DNA of 64,000 nucleotides from Sisyra terminalis. Its lineage: Eukaryota; Arthropoda; Insecta; Neuroptera; Sisyridae. This document shows positions 51,400 through 63,730 of this stretch, in pieces. Location: contig OY292277.1 in assembly GCA_958496175.1 (NCBI GenBank), positions 26,703,282-26,767,281 of the forward strand, read 5' to 3'. The notes beneath the pieces were generated by a model that saw nothing but the letters and a program-made list of their open reading frames with translations, made no database searches and was not told where the DNA came from. Position 1 is the first letter of the stretch. Each line of letters opens with the position of its first letter. The translations under genes were made by a program, and so were the position numbers.

Positions 51400-54300
51400 A
51401 GTATTTTAATTTTAAATCGTTAATCCCTCTCAGGATATTATTTTTGACTATTTCCTCAAAATAAGTCTCACCGGGAAAGAATTATAGTAAACTTGAAATT
51501 CTTGTTCAAGTTAACTAAGACGAAATCATTTCAAGTATCAACAAATATATGCGTTTATAACTTTCATTTTTAATTCGCTAATCTCTCTCGGGATATTATT
51601 AAATCTTATTACCTATCACCTTCGAGCTATGAACATTATATGCACTGACCAGTAAAGGTTTTGCATTCTTTATTTATTAAACTATCCCAGATATTTTAAT
51701 TGGATAATAAATAAAAATAAACAAATTATTTTAAGTAACACTTAATATACGCATCAATATTTTTCCACATTTTTAATTTGCCAATCTCTCACGGTTTAAA
51801 ATTTCATAAAATTAATTATTAAAATTAAGAAACACCTAAAATACGCATCTATACTTTTCTTCATATTAAATTCGCTAGTCGCTCTCACATTATTATTAGA
51901 TTCAATTACCAACTATATCTCTTAACGTTTTTCATTTGCTAATCTATCTCGGGTTATTACTTCCTACAATTTACAATGTACTGTAAGTTTAGCCTAGTCT
52001 ATGCTTCTATATCATTCTACGTTTGAAATTCGCTAATCTATCTCGGGTTATTACTTCTTAAAATTCACAAGCTACTGTAACTTAAGCCTGGTATACGCTT
52101 CTATATCTTTCTACGTTTTTAATTCGCTAATCTATCTCGGGTTATTATTTCTTAATATTTTCAATTTTCTGTAAGTTTAGCCCGGTGAACCCTTCTATAT
52201 CTTTCTACGTTTTAAATTCGCTAATCTATCTTGGGTTATTATTTCTTAGAATCCAAAATTTACTGAAACTTTAGCCTAGTGTACGCCTCTATATCTTTCT
52301 ACGTTTTAAATTCGCTAATCTATCTCGGATTATTATTTCTTAAAATTTAAATTTACTGTAAGTTTAGCCTAGTGTACGCTTCTATATCTTTCTACGTTTT
52401 AAATTCGCTAATCTATCTCGAGTTATTATTTTGTAAAATTCACAATTTACTGTAACTTTAGCCTAGTGTACGCATCTATATCTTTCTACGTTTTAAATTC
52501 GCTAATCCATCTCGGGTTTTTATTGTGTAAAATTCACAATCTACACTAATTTTTGTCTGGTTTACGCTTCTATATCATTCTACGTTTTTAATTCGCTAAT
52601 CTATCTTGGGTTATTATTTCTTATAATTCTCAATTTCCTGTAAGTTTAGCCTAGTGTACGCTTCTATATCTTTCTACGTTTTTAATTCGCTAATCTATCT
52701 TGGGTTATTATTTCTTATAATTCTCAATTTCCTGTAAGTTTAGCCTAGTGTACGCTTCTATATCTCTCTACGTTTTAAATTCGCTAATCTATCTCGAGTT
52801 ATTATTTTGTAAAATTCACAATTTACTGTAACTTTAGCCTAGTGTACGCTTCTATATCTTTCTACGTTTTAAATTCGCTAAACTATCTCGGGTTATTACT
52901 TCTTAAAATTCACAATCTACTTTAACTTAAGCCTGGTATACGCTTCTATATCTTTCTACGTTTTTAATTCGCTAATCTATCTCGGGTTATTATTTCTTAA
53001 TATTTTCAATTTTCTGTAAGTTTAGCCCGGTGAACCCTTCTATATCTTTCTACGTTTTAAATTCGCTAATCTATCTTGGGTTATTATTTCTTAGAATCCA
53101 AAATTTACTGAAACTTTAGCCTAGTGTACGCCTCTATATCTTTCTACGTTTTAAATTCGCTAATCTATCTCGGATTATTATTTCTTAAAATTTAAATTTA
53201 CTGTAAGTTTAGCCTAGTGTACGCTTCTATATCTTTCTACGTTTTAAATTCGCTAATCTATCTCGAGTTATTATTTTGTAAAATTCACAATTTACTGTAA
53301 CTTTAGCCTAGTGTACGCATCTATATCTTTCTACGTTTTAAATTCGCTAATCCATCTCGGGTTTTTATTGTGTAAAATTCACAATCTACACTAATTTTTG
53401 TCTGGTTTACGCTTCTATATCATTCTACGTTTTTAATTCGCTAATCTATCTTGGGTTATTATTTCTTATAATTCTCAATTTCCTGTAAGTTTAGCCTAGT
53501 GTACGCTTCTATATCTTTCTACGTTTTTAATTCGCTAATCTATCTTGGGTTATTATTTCTTATAATTCTCAATTTCCTGTAAGTTTAGCCTAGTGTACGC
53601 TTCTATATCTCTCTACGTTTTAAATTCGCTAATCTATCTCGAGTTATTATTTTGTAAAATTCACAATTTACTGTAACTTTAGCCTAGTGTACGCTTCTAT
53701 ATCTTTCTACGTTTTAAATTCGCTAAACTATCTCGGGTTATTACTTCTTAAAATTCACAATCTACTTTAACTTAAGCCTGGTATACGCTTCTATATCTTT
53801 CTACGTTTTAAATTCGCTAATCTATCTCGGATTATTATTTCTTAAAATTTAAATTTACTGTAAGTTTAGCCTAGTGTACGCTTCTATATCTTTCTACGTT
53901 TTAAATTCGCTAATCTATCTCGAGTTATTATTTTGTAAAATTCACAATTTACTGTAACTTAAGCCTAGTGTACGCATCTATATCTTTCTACGTTTTAAAT
54001 TCGCTAATCCATCTCGGGTTTTTATTGTGTAAAATTCACAATCTACACTAATTTTTGTCTGGTTTACGCTTCTATATCATTCTACGTTTTTAATTCGCTA
54101 ATCTATCTTGGGTTATTATTTCTTATAATTCTCAATTTCCTGTAAGTTTAGCCTAGTGTACGCTTCTATATCTTTCTACGTTTTTAATTCGCTAATCTAT
54201 CTCGGATTAATTATTTCTTAAAATTTAAATTTACTGTAAGTTTAGCCTAGTGTACGCTTCTATATCTTTCTACGTTTTAAATTCGCTAATCTATCTCGAG

Positions 54301-56040
54301 TTATTATTTTGTAAAATTCACAATTTACTGTAACTTTAGCCTAGTGTACGCATCTATATCTTTCTACGTTTTAAATTCGCTAATCCATCTCGGGTTTTTA
54401 TTGTGTAAAATTCACAATCTACACTAATTTTTGTCTGGTTTACGCTTCTATATCATTCTACGTTTTTAATTCGCTAATCTATCTTGGGTTATTATTTCTT
54501 ATAATTCTCAATTTCCTGTAAGTTTAGCCTAGTGTACGCTTCTATATCTTTCTACGTTTTAAATTCGCTAATCTATCTCGAGTTATTATTTTGTAAAATT
54601 CACAATTTACTGTAACTTTAGCCTAGTATACGCTTCTATATCTTTCTACGTTTTAAATTCGCTAAACTATCTCGGGTTATTACTTCTTAAAATTCACAAT
54701 CTACTTTAACTTAAGCCTGGTATACGCTTCTATATCTTTCTACGTTTTAAATTCGCTAATCTATCTCGGATTATTATTTCTTAAAATTTAAATTTACTGT
54801 AAGTTTAGCCTAGTGTACGCTTCTATATCTTTCTACGTTTTAAATTCGCTAATCTATCTCGAGTTATTATTTTGTAAAATTCACAATTTACTGTAACTTA
54901 AGCCTAGTGTACGCATCTATATCTTTCTACGTTTTAAATTCGCTAATCCATCTCGGGTTTTTATTGTGTAAAATTCACAATCTACACTAATTTTTGTCTG
55001 GTTTACGCTTCTATATCATTCTACGTTTTTAATTCGCTAATCTATCTTGGGTTATTATTTCTTATAATTCTCAATTTCCTGTAAGTTTAGCCTAGTGTAC
55101 GCTTCTATATCTTTCTACGTTTTTAATTCGCTAATCTATCTCGGATTATTATTTCTTAAAATTTAAATTTACTGTAAGTTTAGCCTAGTGTACGCTTCTA
55201 TATCTTTCTACGTTTTAAATTCGCTAATCTATCTCGAGTTATTATTTTGTAAAATTCACAATTTACTGTAACTTTAGCCTAGTGTACGCATCTATATCTT
55301 TCTACGTTTTAAATTCGCTAATCCATCTCGGGTTTTTATTGTGTAAATTTCCCAATCTACACTAATTTTTGTCTGGTTTACGCTTCTATATCATTCTACG
55401 TTTTTAATTCGCTAATCTATCTTGGGTTATTATTTCTTATAATTCTCAATTTCCTGTAAGTTTAGCCTAGTGTACGCTTCTATATCTTTCTACGTTTTAA
55501 ATTCGCTTATCTATCTCGGGTTATTATGTTGTAAAATTCACAATTTACTGAAACTTTAGCCTGGTGTACGCTTCTATATCTTTCAACGTTTTTAAGTCGC
55601 TAATCTATCTCGGGTTATTATTTCTTATAATTTACAATTTACTGTAAGTTTAGCTTGGCGTACCCAGGTATATCTTTCTACGTTTTTAATTCGTTAATCT
55701 ATCTCGGGTTATTATTCCTTAAAATTCACAATTTACTGCAAGTTTAACCTGGTGTACGTATCTATATTTTTCTTCATTTTTAATTCGCTAGTCTCTCTCG
55801 TGTTATTATTTATTTTAGTCGTCCGTCCTTATCGAACTATCAATACTACTAATCACTGTCTCACCTGTGAGTAGATTAACAATTTATGTTTATAAGCGAG
55901 TGTCGTAGATACTCAATAAGGGTTTAATTTTCGTTGTTGGATCACTTATTTAAATTAGCATATTACTTTTTGTAACACCAAGTTTACACATTTTTTTTTT
56001 ATTATAAATTCGCTAAAGCCTCTCAGGATATTATTATTAG
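51400..56040 (+). repeat. Satellite array, ~94-bp monomer, with higher-order units and decayed edges
   Basis: The core (about 51935-55770) is around 40 tandem copies of a 94-bp unit, recognisable by TCTATATCTTTCTACGTTTT and AATTCGCTAATCTATCTCGG. Variant units recur in order: the CTACACTAATTTTTGTC variant starts at 52541, 53386, 54043, 54419, 54982 and 55357, spacings of 845, 657, 376, 563 and 375, i.e. 9, 7, 4, 6 and 4 monomers. Edge copies (51411-51930 and 55780-56040) are diverged and spaced irregularly. No ORF spans the units. Confidence 0.95.
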
Positions 56041-57743
56041 TAATCATCTGCTCTCTTTGAAGTACAATACTTCTAATTATCGTGTCCAATGTGTATATAT
56101 GATCCCTTGTAAATGTTTATAATCGAGTGTTGTAGGTATTTTATTTGGGTTTTGACTTTTTTATTCATTATTCGGTTTTAAATTTTCAAAAATATTATTG
56201 TGACAATTTTTCTTTACGTATGTTTTAGGCTTTCTTTAAATTACATTTGATAAAGTATTTGATTTCTTGGTTTCCAACACTTCTTCGAAATTATTTGTTG
56301 AATTTTAATTTGAAAAAGCCCTGATTTTTGATGAAAGAATCTTAAAAAATAGAAATATAATATTTAAATTTATATTCATTCATTTCCCAAACGTTAAACA
56401 CAAACCAATATTTTCATTTAATTTCGAAACATACACTTCGCAATATCCTTGCACCAACTACATTTTATACAAATTTGGCAGTCACATTATATTTGAATAA
56501 CTTCGAGAATTAGTTGAATTATTTTCTTTCAAATGGTACGGATGAATTTCAAATTTTTGTTCGTTTCTAGAAGAAAATTGTAAATTAGGTAGAGTAAGAA
56601 ATGTTTTCTATAAATTTACATCTTTTTGTAACTGATTCAACTTACGGGTTTAAAATTTATGAAGTCCACCAAATTTAATAGTTCACATTAGCGTTTATTA
56701 CGCAGTTCCCTCGATTTTTTTTCTTGTATTTGAAGTATTAAAACAGTCAACTTTAATGAAATGTTTTGGATAAAAACACGTTATTTTTGAATTTGAAAGT
56801 TTTACTTTGCCTTTACATTTACACAATATCACTCATGAAGTTCCATAAATGCAAATATAATTGATTTTTTTGTTGGTCACATATCCCACTACTGATGTTT
56901 TAATTTTCGATTCTTGTCGGTTTCAAAGAATTTTTCAAATTTTAATTGTTTGGAATATAAACATTGTGAAAATGGGTTTCATAATGATCATTGACGTGAG
57001 TTTTCACCAGAAAATTGAGACGTAAGCCTGGCGAGACTTTTATACCAATTTTCAAGCATATGTTTTAAATACCGAATTAAACTGTAGATAGTTTTTACAG
57101 AATTTACAAATTTTCGCTTTTTACTTCTCGTTTTGAGTCTTTTTAGCCGTTTCAAAGTTCACAATAACTAAATCTCTCCAAGCAAAACATAACCTCCCTC
57201 CGTAATGCACATAAATTCAAATTTCATTGTTTCCGCAAATATTTTCATTGAGTGTGAAAATTTAAAGTAATACATTCAAACATATTTCGGAAAATGAAGT
57301 CGCGGCAATAATAATACTACTATTTTTTGAATGATATTATTGATGAAACGATTGTTATAACGGGTTTTCAATCATTTTTATTTTGAGTCAATCCAAAGAC
57401 TATAATTATAATAGAATTTTTTTTTCATTCATTGTAAAGTTTAAACAATGATGAAGGGGAAATGAAATTAACCTGCATACGTTTTTAACCAAAAATCACT
57501 AATGAAGTAGGCATTCTTATCTCTTATAATTTTCAAATTTTGTTAATTTTTTAAGATGTTTCCAGATGTTTTAATTGAATTAAATATGGTCGAAGTGATT
57601 TAGTTAAAGAGCATATTTCCTTGGCCTACTAGGATTGTTATATTTAAAGCCAGTTGTAGCCAATCACAGCGCTTTTCATGAACGCTTTTTATAATGTATA
57701 AATTACGCAAAGTTTCATCGATTGGTCAAACTCAAAATTATTT

Positions 57744-57904
57744 TTTTCCCATAAGAAATAACATTGTAATTTTTCTGCTAAAAACTTATTTTCCAAGAAA
57801 ACGAAGCGAAAACTCGCAAATTGGTATTCTTAATTTTCGATTTGTTTTTGCTTCTTCTATCATAATCCGTTCTTAAATCGCGGCGCCGGAGATATTAGGA
57901 ACTC
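57744..57904 (-). repeat. Right arm of the inverted repeat flanking the satellite
   Basis: Minus-strand reading starts TTCCTAATATCTCCGGCGCC and runs to TTATTTCTTATGGGAAA, matching the left arm with about a dozen differences. The 60-codon plus-strand ORF across it is a by-product. Confidence 0.85.
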
Positions 57905-58189
57905 CCCAAAAATATTATAAACCCTATTTATAGATATTTACTGTTGGTTGATTGCCTAATGACATTATTTTTTTCCATGTGATGGTAGAAAAACTATGAA
58001 ACTATAAAAAGAAAATTACAATACCAATTTAGTCAAAAAAGAAATACTGTGGATTCCACACACAAAGGTTGTAAGATTTCTTAAGTGAAAATGATATTGA
58101 TCTTAATGGTTGTCGAAGCCAAGCTTCGATTACTTCAGGGACATAGGGGATGGGTAAAACTTACAAGAACGAATTATGGAAATAAATTA

Positions 58190-58300
58190 TTACTTACTTT
58201 TTAATCTTTTCACGTCCGGTTGTCTCTTCGTACTACTTAACTGCCCAGCTATAATTCAAAACCGTTTGAGTCAGCTCTCTTGTGCCACCTTTATATAAAG
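58190..58300 (-). promoter_or_regulatory. Possible orphan TATA promoter with 5' untranslated exon
   Basis: A palindromic TTTATATAAA at 58290-58299 is followed on the minus strand by about 100 bases of balanced composition without ATG, ending in a strong donor (AAAAA then GTAAGTAA) near 58195. This is the layout of a TATA promoter plus a non-coding first exon. No downstream coding exon is evident before the inverted-repeat element at 57.9 kb, so the gene it would serve is unknown, or it is a remnant. Confidence 0.3.
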
Positions 58301-58439
58301 TGGGAAATGGGATATAAGTTGCTTATCTGTTGAGATTTATCTGAGGAATAGACCTGATCAATTAAAATTAGAAACAAAGATGTGATACAATATTTTTTTT
58401 TAGAACGCTGGTCAGAGGCTCTCTTAGAAAAACTCCTCC

Positions 58440-58660
58440 CCAGAACGATGAAGAAAAAGAACCATTTCACTTTCTTCCACTTTACCAATCCACAAGAGGC
58501 TGTTAAATAAAAGATAAAACTGCTTCTCATATTTTATTGAAAAGCAGCACTGAAACTGCATGGCGACTAAAAGAGCTGGGGATCCCTGATCCCAATACTA
58601 AACGAGTCGAACAGTATATTGATCGCCGATTGCTGAAATATTCTCAGATTTTTGGCTGAC
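58440..58660 (+). pseudogene. Possible coding remnant, unidentified
   Basis: A plus-strand frame reads KDKTASHILLKSSTETAWRL then KELGIPDPNTKRVEQYIDRR and stops near 58660; an upstream stop lies at about 58507. Its composition is protein-like and it may be the C-terminus of a non-LTR retrotransposon polyprotein, but the match is weak. Confidence 0.25.
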
Positions 58661-59379
58661 AAACGATGAAATAAGAATCCAAGGAACAATAAGCCTAAGG
58701 TTGCAGGGTTGAGTTTTTTCAAACCTCAGCCTGGTGGGCTGTATAGGAAAAAAAACAAAAGAGTCTCCTTAAGAAAACATTGAACGATATCTAATATTTA
58801 AAATTTAGAATTTGAAAAGATTGTTGAATCCTTTATGGTAAATCGGATCTTGTGCTACGAAGACACTTTACTGAGTTTTTTTTACGTAAATGGGTTTTTG
58901 ATGACAATTCCAAAAACTTAGATCAAATATAAAAGTGTCGTAATCAAGCTTACAAAGAAGTTTCAATGCTTTAGGTTCGCTATTGTTCCTTTTCGTTCAT
59001 TTAGTCATAGGAAGGAACCAGAGTAAACTTTCTTAATGCCGAGTGAACGTAGTCAACGGATACGTGTGTAATTATACACATTCGATGTTAATCGAATGGT
59101 AAGACCTTAAAAAAGAAAATTTCAAACATATATAAAACAAAATAATTTCATTAACTTCAGCTGTCTATGTTCTATAAAATTTATTTTCATATTTTTTTGG
59201 TAAAATATATAGTTTTGGAATTTAATTTTATGAAAAAAATTAAGAACTATTTGATCGGAATTGTTTAATTATAACCAAAAGTAACAAATTTTATGATTCT
59301 ATTCAAAAAATAAAGTGATAAACGTTCTATAATTGTGGAGATCTAATTTATATCTGATTTGGTTACTTACCTATTGAAT

Positions 59380-59385
59380 TTTATT
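59380..59385 (-). terminator. Candidate polyadenylation signal of the 225-aa gene
   Basis: AATAAA on the minus strand about 320 bases downstream of the stop codon at 59705. It is the nearest canonical hexamer I noticed; in DNA this AT-rich the motif is common, so assignment is tentative. Confidence 0.3.
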
Positions 59386-59704
59386 GACCGTTTTATAGTT
59401 TTTTAACCGGCTATTTCCAAGTATGTGATTGCATCATCAAGTAAAGCCGATTTTCTACAACAATGATTTGAAATACTCATTTCACAATACCGCAGTAGGA
59501 TTTTTGGTTTTCAATTTTTACCTATATGATAAAGTTTGAAGAAAAAACCCAGATAAGGTAAAATAGTAATATTATATGCAAATCCATATTTTGTGCAGAA
59601 AATAAGTATCAGTCCAAATAGTGTTACACCGTATAACTTTTATAAGTTATAAAAAACAGATCGACCATTTTTTCAAAACTATCATTCAACTTGAAAAATT
59701 ATTA

Positions 59705-60437
59705 TTAATTTTTCTTATTGAAATCAGTAATTCCACGATTTTGAGAGGCCGATTTCGGTTCGAAATTATCGATCACCAAAAATACATTTTCATTATGTGG
59801 AATCAATTGTTTGACTGCTTTGTAAACAGTATCTAAAGAATCCATTGGTTTGTACACAATATCGGATAATTCCTCGCCATCTGGTTTCCTCACGACAACT
59901 TTCATCATGGCTGTCCTACGATGAGAAACCGGAGTCGCAAAAACTTGGTATAGTTGATTCTTGGGTGTTCTCATCTTAAACATTGGCACTAACCCATCTG
60001 AATTTCTCTCGTCTAATGCATCATTAAATTGAGAACTCAAATCGGTCGTAGATTTCTGCTCGAAAAGACTGAGGAAATGATTCCTAGGTCCTACTGTTAG
60101 CACTTCACTGCCGGATAATGTTGGACATTTTTGGTCAATTTCTCTTGAGACGGTTTTAATGATTTCCAACGCTTCGTCGTTGATCGCAGATCGAAATACT
60201 TCCTTTTCGTTAGAATTTCGAACGAGTATCTCCTTCGTTGCATTGATGGTATAGTCAAAAGTATATAATCCCAAATCAGTGTGAACACTGAATAAAAACA
60301 CTTCGTCAAAACTCCTTACCAGTATGGGAATATGTAATACAAAAACTAATCCAAGAGTACCTTAAAAAGATAATTCCAATTGGCAATTAATGACGTATTA
60401 AAACATTATAGGTACCTGATGAAAATTCAAGAACCAT
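59705..60437 (-). CDS. Predicted secreted protein of unknown family, 225 aa, two exons
   Basis: Exon 1 is 60437-60416 (22 nt, MVLEFSS plus one base) and exon 2 is 60360-59705. The 55-bp intron has GT-AG borders and the phase 1 junction restores an open frame of 226 codons including TAA. Starting at the exon 1 ATG creates an N-terminal hydrophobic stretch (TLGLVFVLHIPILV) that reads as a signal peptide; the ORF-internal Met at 60301 would lose it. The rest is hydrophilic and mixed alpha/beta in appearance, with an N-glycosylation sequon (NAT) near residue 45, a single cysteine and no further membrane segment. I recognise no domain. A candidate AATAAA lies at 59385-59380, about 320 bases past the stop. 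Codon use and a 198-codon exon in AT-rich DNA make chance unlikely. Confidence 0.75.
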
Positions 60438-61559
60438 TTTAAGAACAACAATGTTAAAAGTATTAGTCTATCCAAAATGTAATGTATTGATTATAAAGTT
60501 TTCAGTACTAATATATATTTTTAAAATTGAAACAATTTTGATTGAAATTTTGTTTCTTATGCAATTTTTGAATAGCAATATAATTGAGCTTGACGAATTC
60601 ATTTTATATCAATTTAATTTCATGTATCAAATCCTAAAAACAGTATTAGTTCTTCTGCCTACGGCAAAAATAAAATTGTTTGTCGATATTTATTACGTAG
60701 AAACTGGAAGAAGTCCTTCAAATGCAACGATGAATCAAATAACTGCGGTAATACGCACATGGGAAATTATCAAAATGAATCATTATTCCTCCATGAAGCG
60801 ATTAAAAATTATCTGTTACACAAAAATATTTCTGCGAAATAATTATCAGCTATATAAATTCACGATAAATTTGCATGGAAATAAAAATCACACATCATTG
60901 TTTTCATTTTGGAAAAAGAATTTATCCCACACAAAAAAGTTTAACTTTTCGCAATGAGTTCCTCCATAAAACTAGTGCAATATTATGTTTTGTTAGTAGT
61001 AAAACATCTTTTTGCATTGTTAACTAATTCAATTAATAACAATGACTTATATAAAATAATAAAATTTAATTTACAATGAAAAAAACTAATGATTTTGCCT
61101 AAACAATTTGCATTGTGTAATAAACGAGAGATAAATCAATTTTTGTTTAATAAATATTAATTTTTGTTTAAATTTAATTGGAAAACAGAGTTATTAATTT
61201 CTATCATTAAAAAAACAATTGTTTACTAAAAAACATTAAATGCAAATTAGTTTATGTATTGATTACAATGATTACTGTGCCTGTCATATAATCGTTAAGG
61301 TCTGAATATAATCTTAAGACAGAGATTTTATTTCACGATTTACTAGACTTAATTTGGACCACAAAAATTCAAAATAACATAAAATAATATGGATAAACTT
61401 GCAATAGGTAAGGTTAAGAGAAAAACCAGAAGGGAAAATGTTAATTATAAAACGTAAACAATTTTTGAAGTGAAAACTTCTTTAGACGCGTTAAGGGACT
61501 TATAATAAAGAATAAAGAATAAAATAAAATAAAAATCTTTTATTAAAGTTTAAATTTAA

Positions 61560-61915
61560 AATTAAACAAATGAAGTCGCGGGCATTAGCTTATATCTTAT
61601 ATCCTAAAATATGAATAATGTGTTTCTATACATATTTTTTTGACAATATTTGAAGTTAGTTTTCGTTGCATACCGTAAAAAGGTTTATAAAACGGATGGT
61701 ATTACCAATAATTGTAATAACAAAAATTCAAATATTGGTACTATAGACAAGTAACCTTTGAAGAATGGCAACAAAAATTTGCCATAATATATCACATGGG
61801 AATTTCTTTGACTCTATTCTTATAAACTAAGGTTGGAAAAAAATCAAGCAAAGAAAATATTACCAACATAAACGTCACACAGACGAAGTCGCCGGTCGAA
61901 CCTGATAAATAGTAG
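61560..61915 (+). mobile_element. Degraded Helitron-3'-end-like fragments
   Basis: GAAGTCGCGGGCATTAGCTT near 61572 and ACAGACGAAGTCGCCGG near 61881 resemble the GC-rich 3' end of the Helitron at 48685. Neither keeps a clean CTAG end. Confidence 0.35.
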
Positions 61916-62240
61916 AAGTGCATATAAACAATATATTACTTAATTAAATGTGTAACATAATTTGTACTGGATCCGTGCAACCCATCGTGTATTTATTAAT
62001 AAATAAACTATATAAAAAGTATAAAATAATTTAATAACGACTAATATCAATAAGTTGAATCAACAAATTATGAAATGGTAATTATTGGTACAAAAATTAG
62101 TAAAAAAAAAGACTGTGTAATTACGTAAGAAGTTATACTTATTTGTAAAATATTATTTTTTGGAGAATAAGATTTACTCGTTCTTGTTCAATAACTAGAA
62201 TTCTTAACATAGTTTATATCATTATAATTATAAAATACTT

Positions 62241-62285
62241 CTAGCTACCCGTGAAACATTTACAGCTAACACTGACACAACCAGG
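62241..62285 (+). repeat. Dispersed CTAGCTACCCGTGAAAC motif, copy 3
   Basis: CTAGCTACCCGTGAAACATT then TACAGCTAACACTGACACAA; begins exactly at CTAG. Same family as the copies at 20117 and 37280. Confidence 0.4.
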
Positions 62286-62639
62286 GTTGCCACTTTTTTT
62301 TGTGCAAATAAAGTATAATGATTATTAATAGGTAGAAAAAAAATACATTGTGTTAAAATAAAGTGCGATATATCTTAGTTTGCCATTGTCCTTAAAAGCA
62401 TAATTTCCATTACTATTTACATATTTAATAAGTAATTAACACTGCTAATTAGTTGTACAGCATCTTTTCAATGAATATTTAAATTAATGTCCAATACTAT
62501 TTTACACAAACCTTTTTATGTACATTATTTGTAAAACGAATTCCCGAAAAATCAAATCTTGCGAAATAAAATATTTACTAGGGGACCCCTGTGCATTTTC
62601 ACAAAATATTTTTTAAACGTATATTTTTTATAACTAATA

Positions 62640-63730
62640 CAATAGAGCCCCACAATTCTGCTCTGTAAGCACAGATAGGTCGTAGTAGTGTTTTGTAAGC
62701 CGTCAGTGTAGTTTCGTATTTATTGTAGATTTAGGTCCTAATAGTCCATATTGTTTGTTCAGTAATTGTCTTTTGAATTTAATATGTGGATCCAGGTTAG
62801 GTGGCTATCTAGGTTGATACCAGTAGAATCCAAAATAACGAACCTTGGAAGAAGTTAGGATAATGTCATTATCAAAGTAAATCGGAGGGTATCAACCTAG
62901 TATCAGTCATCTTAGCGTGAATGGTGTTATCACACTTTTTTCATTGTTAATTTTTATTTTCCATTTTTGATACCACGTAGAGATGAGATCGAGGTGGTAC
63001 TACACGGAAGTGGTGGCTTTTATGTGATTGGAGTTAGTGGCAAGGATTGCTGTGTCGTCACCATAGGTGGAAATTAAGGGTTTGTGGATGAGTTGGGATG
63101 TTAGTAGTATATATGTTGTATAGCAGAGGATCAAAAATACTACCCTGTGGTATTCCAGCACGAATGGGAAAGGAGTAAGAGTAATCTGATTCACATCTGA
63201 CACTAAAGCAGCGATTTGATAGGTAGGACTGTAAGATAAAGAAATACTGGGTAGGTAGGAGTGTCTTTAGTTTAAAAGACTAGGATGCCACATTTAACCA
63301 AACGCCTGTGACATCCAGGAAAACCCCAAGGTACACTTCTTTATTGTCAAGAGCTGCAGAAATTGTGTTGACTATTTTTAAGAATTTTGGAGGAAGCAAA
63401 TTAATTGGTCTGTAAGATGAGGGACTGGAGGAAGGTTTGTTCGGCATAGGAACTCTGATAATGATAGAATGCTTCCAATTAGAAGGATAGAAGGCATTGC
63501 GAATTATAAACACTATATAAACCCGGAGTCTTTTTAGAGGAACCCTGTCAGTGAGAAACTTAAACTTGGAAGGTCTAATGGGTTTATCAGGTAATTGTAA
63601 GGGAATATATGTTTGAATATCAGTGAGAAGATATCTGTCATGTTCCGCATCTTGGGTGTTCATGTGGGGGGTAAAAATTTTTTCTAGGAGTCGAAAAAAT
63701 GTTTGGCATCTTTCTTTGTCGCCACTTACT
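62640..63730 (-). pseudogene. Jockey-like LINE reverse transcriptase remnant
   Basis: Minus-strand pieces in order: FYPSNWKHSIIIRVPMPNKP then SPSSYRPINLLP (RT fingers), VYLGVFLDVTG (active-site strand), then in shifted frames IPQGSI-like sequence, YGDDTAILATN (the YADD box with Ala to Gly) and WYQKWKIKINNEKS, then a YFGF/LLRPICAYRAELWG block at about 62660. Gene order and motifs fit Jockey-clade ORF2. Several frameshifts and stops make it inactive. Confidence 0.72.

Larger units (their letters stand above)
50514..57904. mobile_element. Putative 7.4-kb TIR-bounded, satellite-carrying element
   Basis: The inverted arms, spacers (50676-51400 and 56040-57743) and the tandem array form one symmetrical structure. 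This resembles non-autonomous DNA transposons that carry internal tandem repeats, but at an unusually large scale. No transposase or rolling-circle protein is encoded, and no target duplication is evident (flanks GGCTTA and CTCCCC), so whether it moved as a unit is inferred. Confidence 0.5.
60438..62639. other. AT-rich DNA with decayed repeat fragments
   Basis: Includes a 168-codon plus-strand ORF (60451-60957) judged to be chance, and the Helitron-like and CTAGCTACCCG fragments listed separately. Confidence 0.45.

Noticed and set aside
51400..56040. CRISPR-like array
   Set aside because: The unit is about 94 bp with no short repeat plus unique spacer structure; the variation is between whole monomers. 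Eukaryotic satellite.
60451..60957. 168-codon plus-strand ORF
   Set aside because: Ile/Phe/Tyr/Asn/Lys-rich, as expected from AT-rich DNA, with no domain, signal or splice partner; it lies immediately upstream of a real minus-strand gene.
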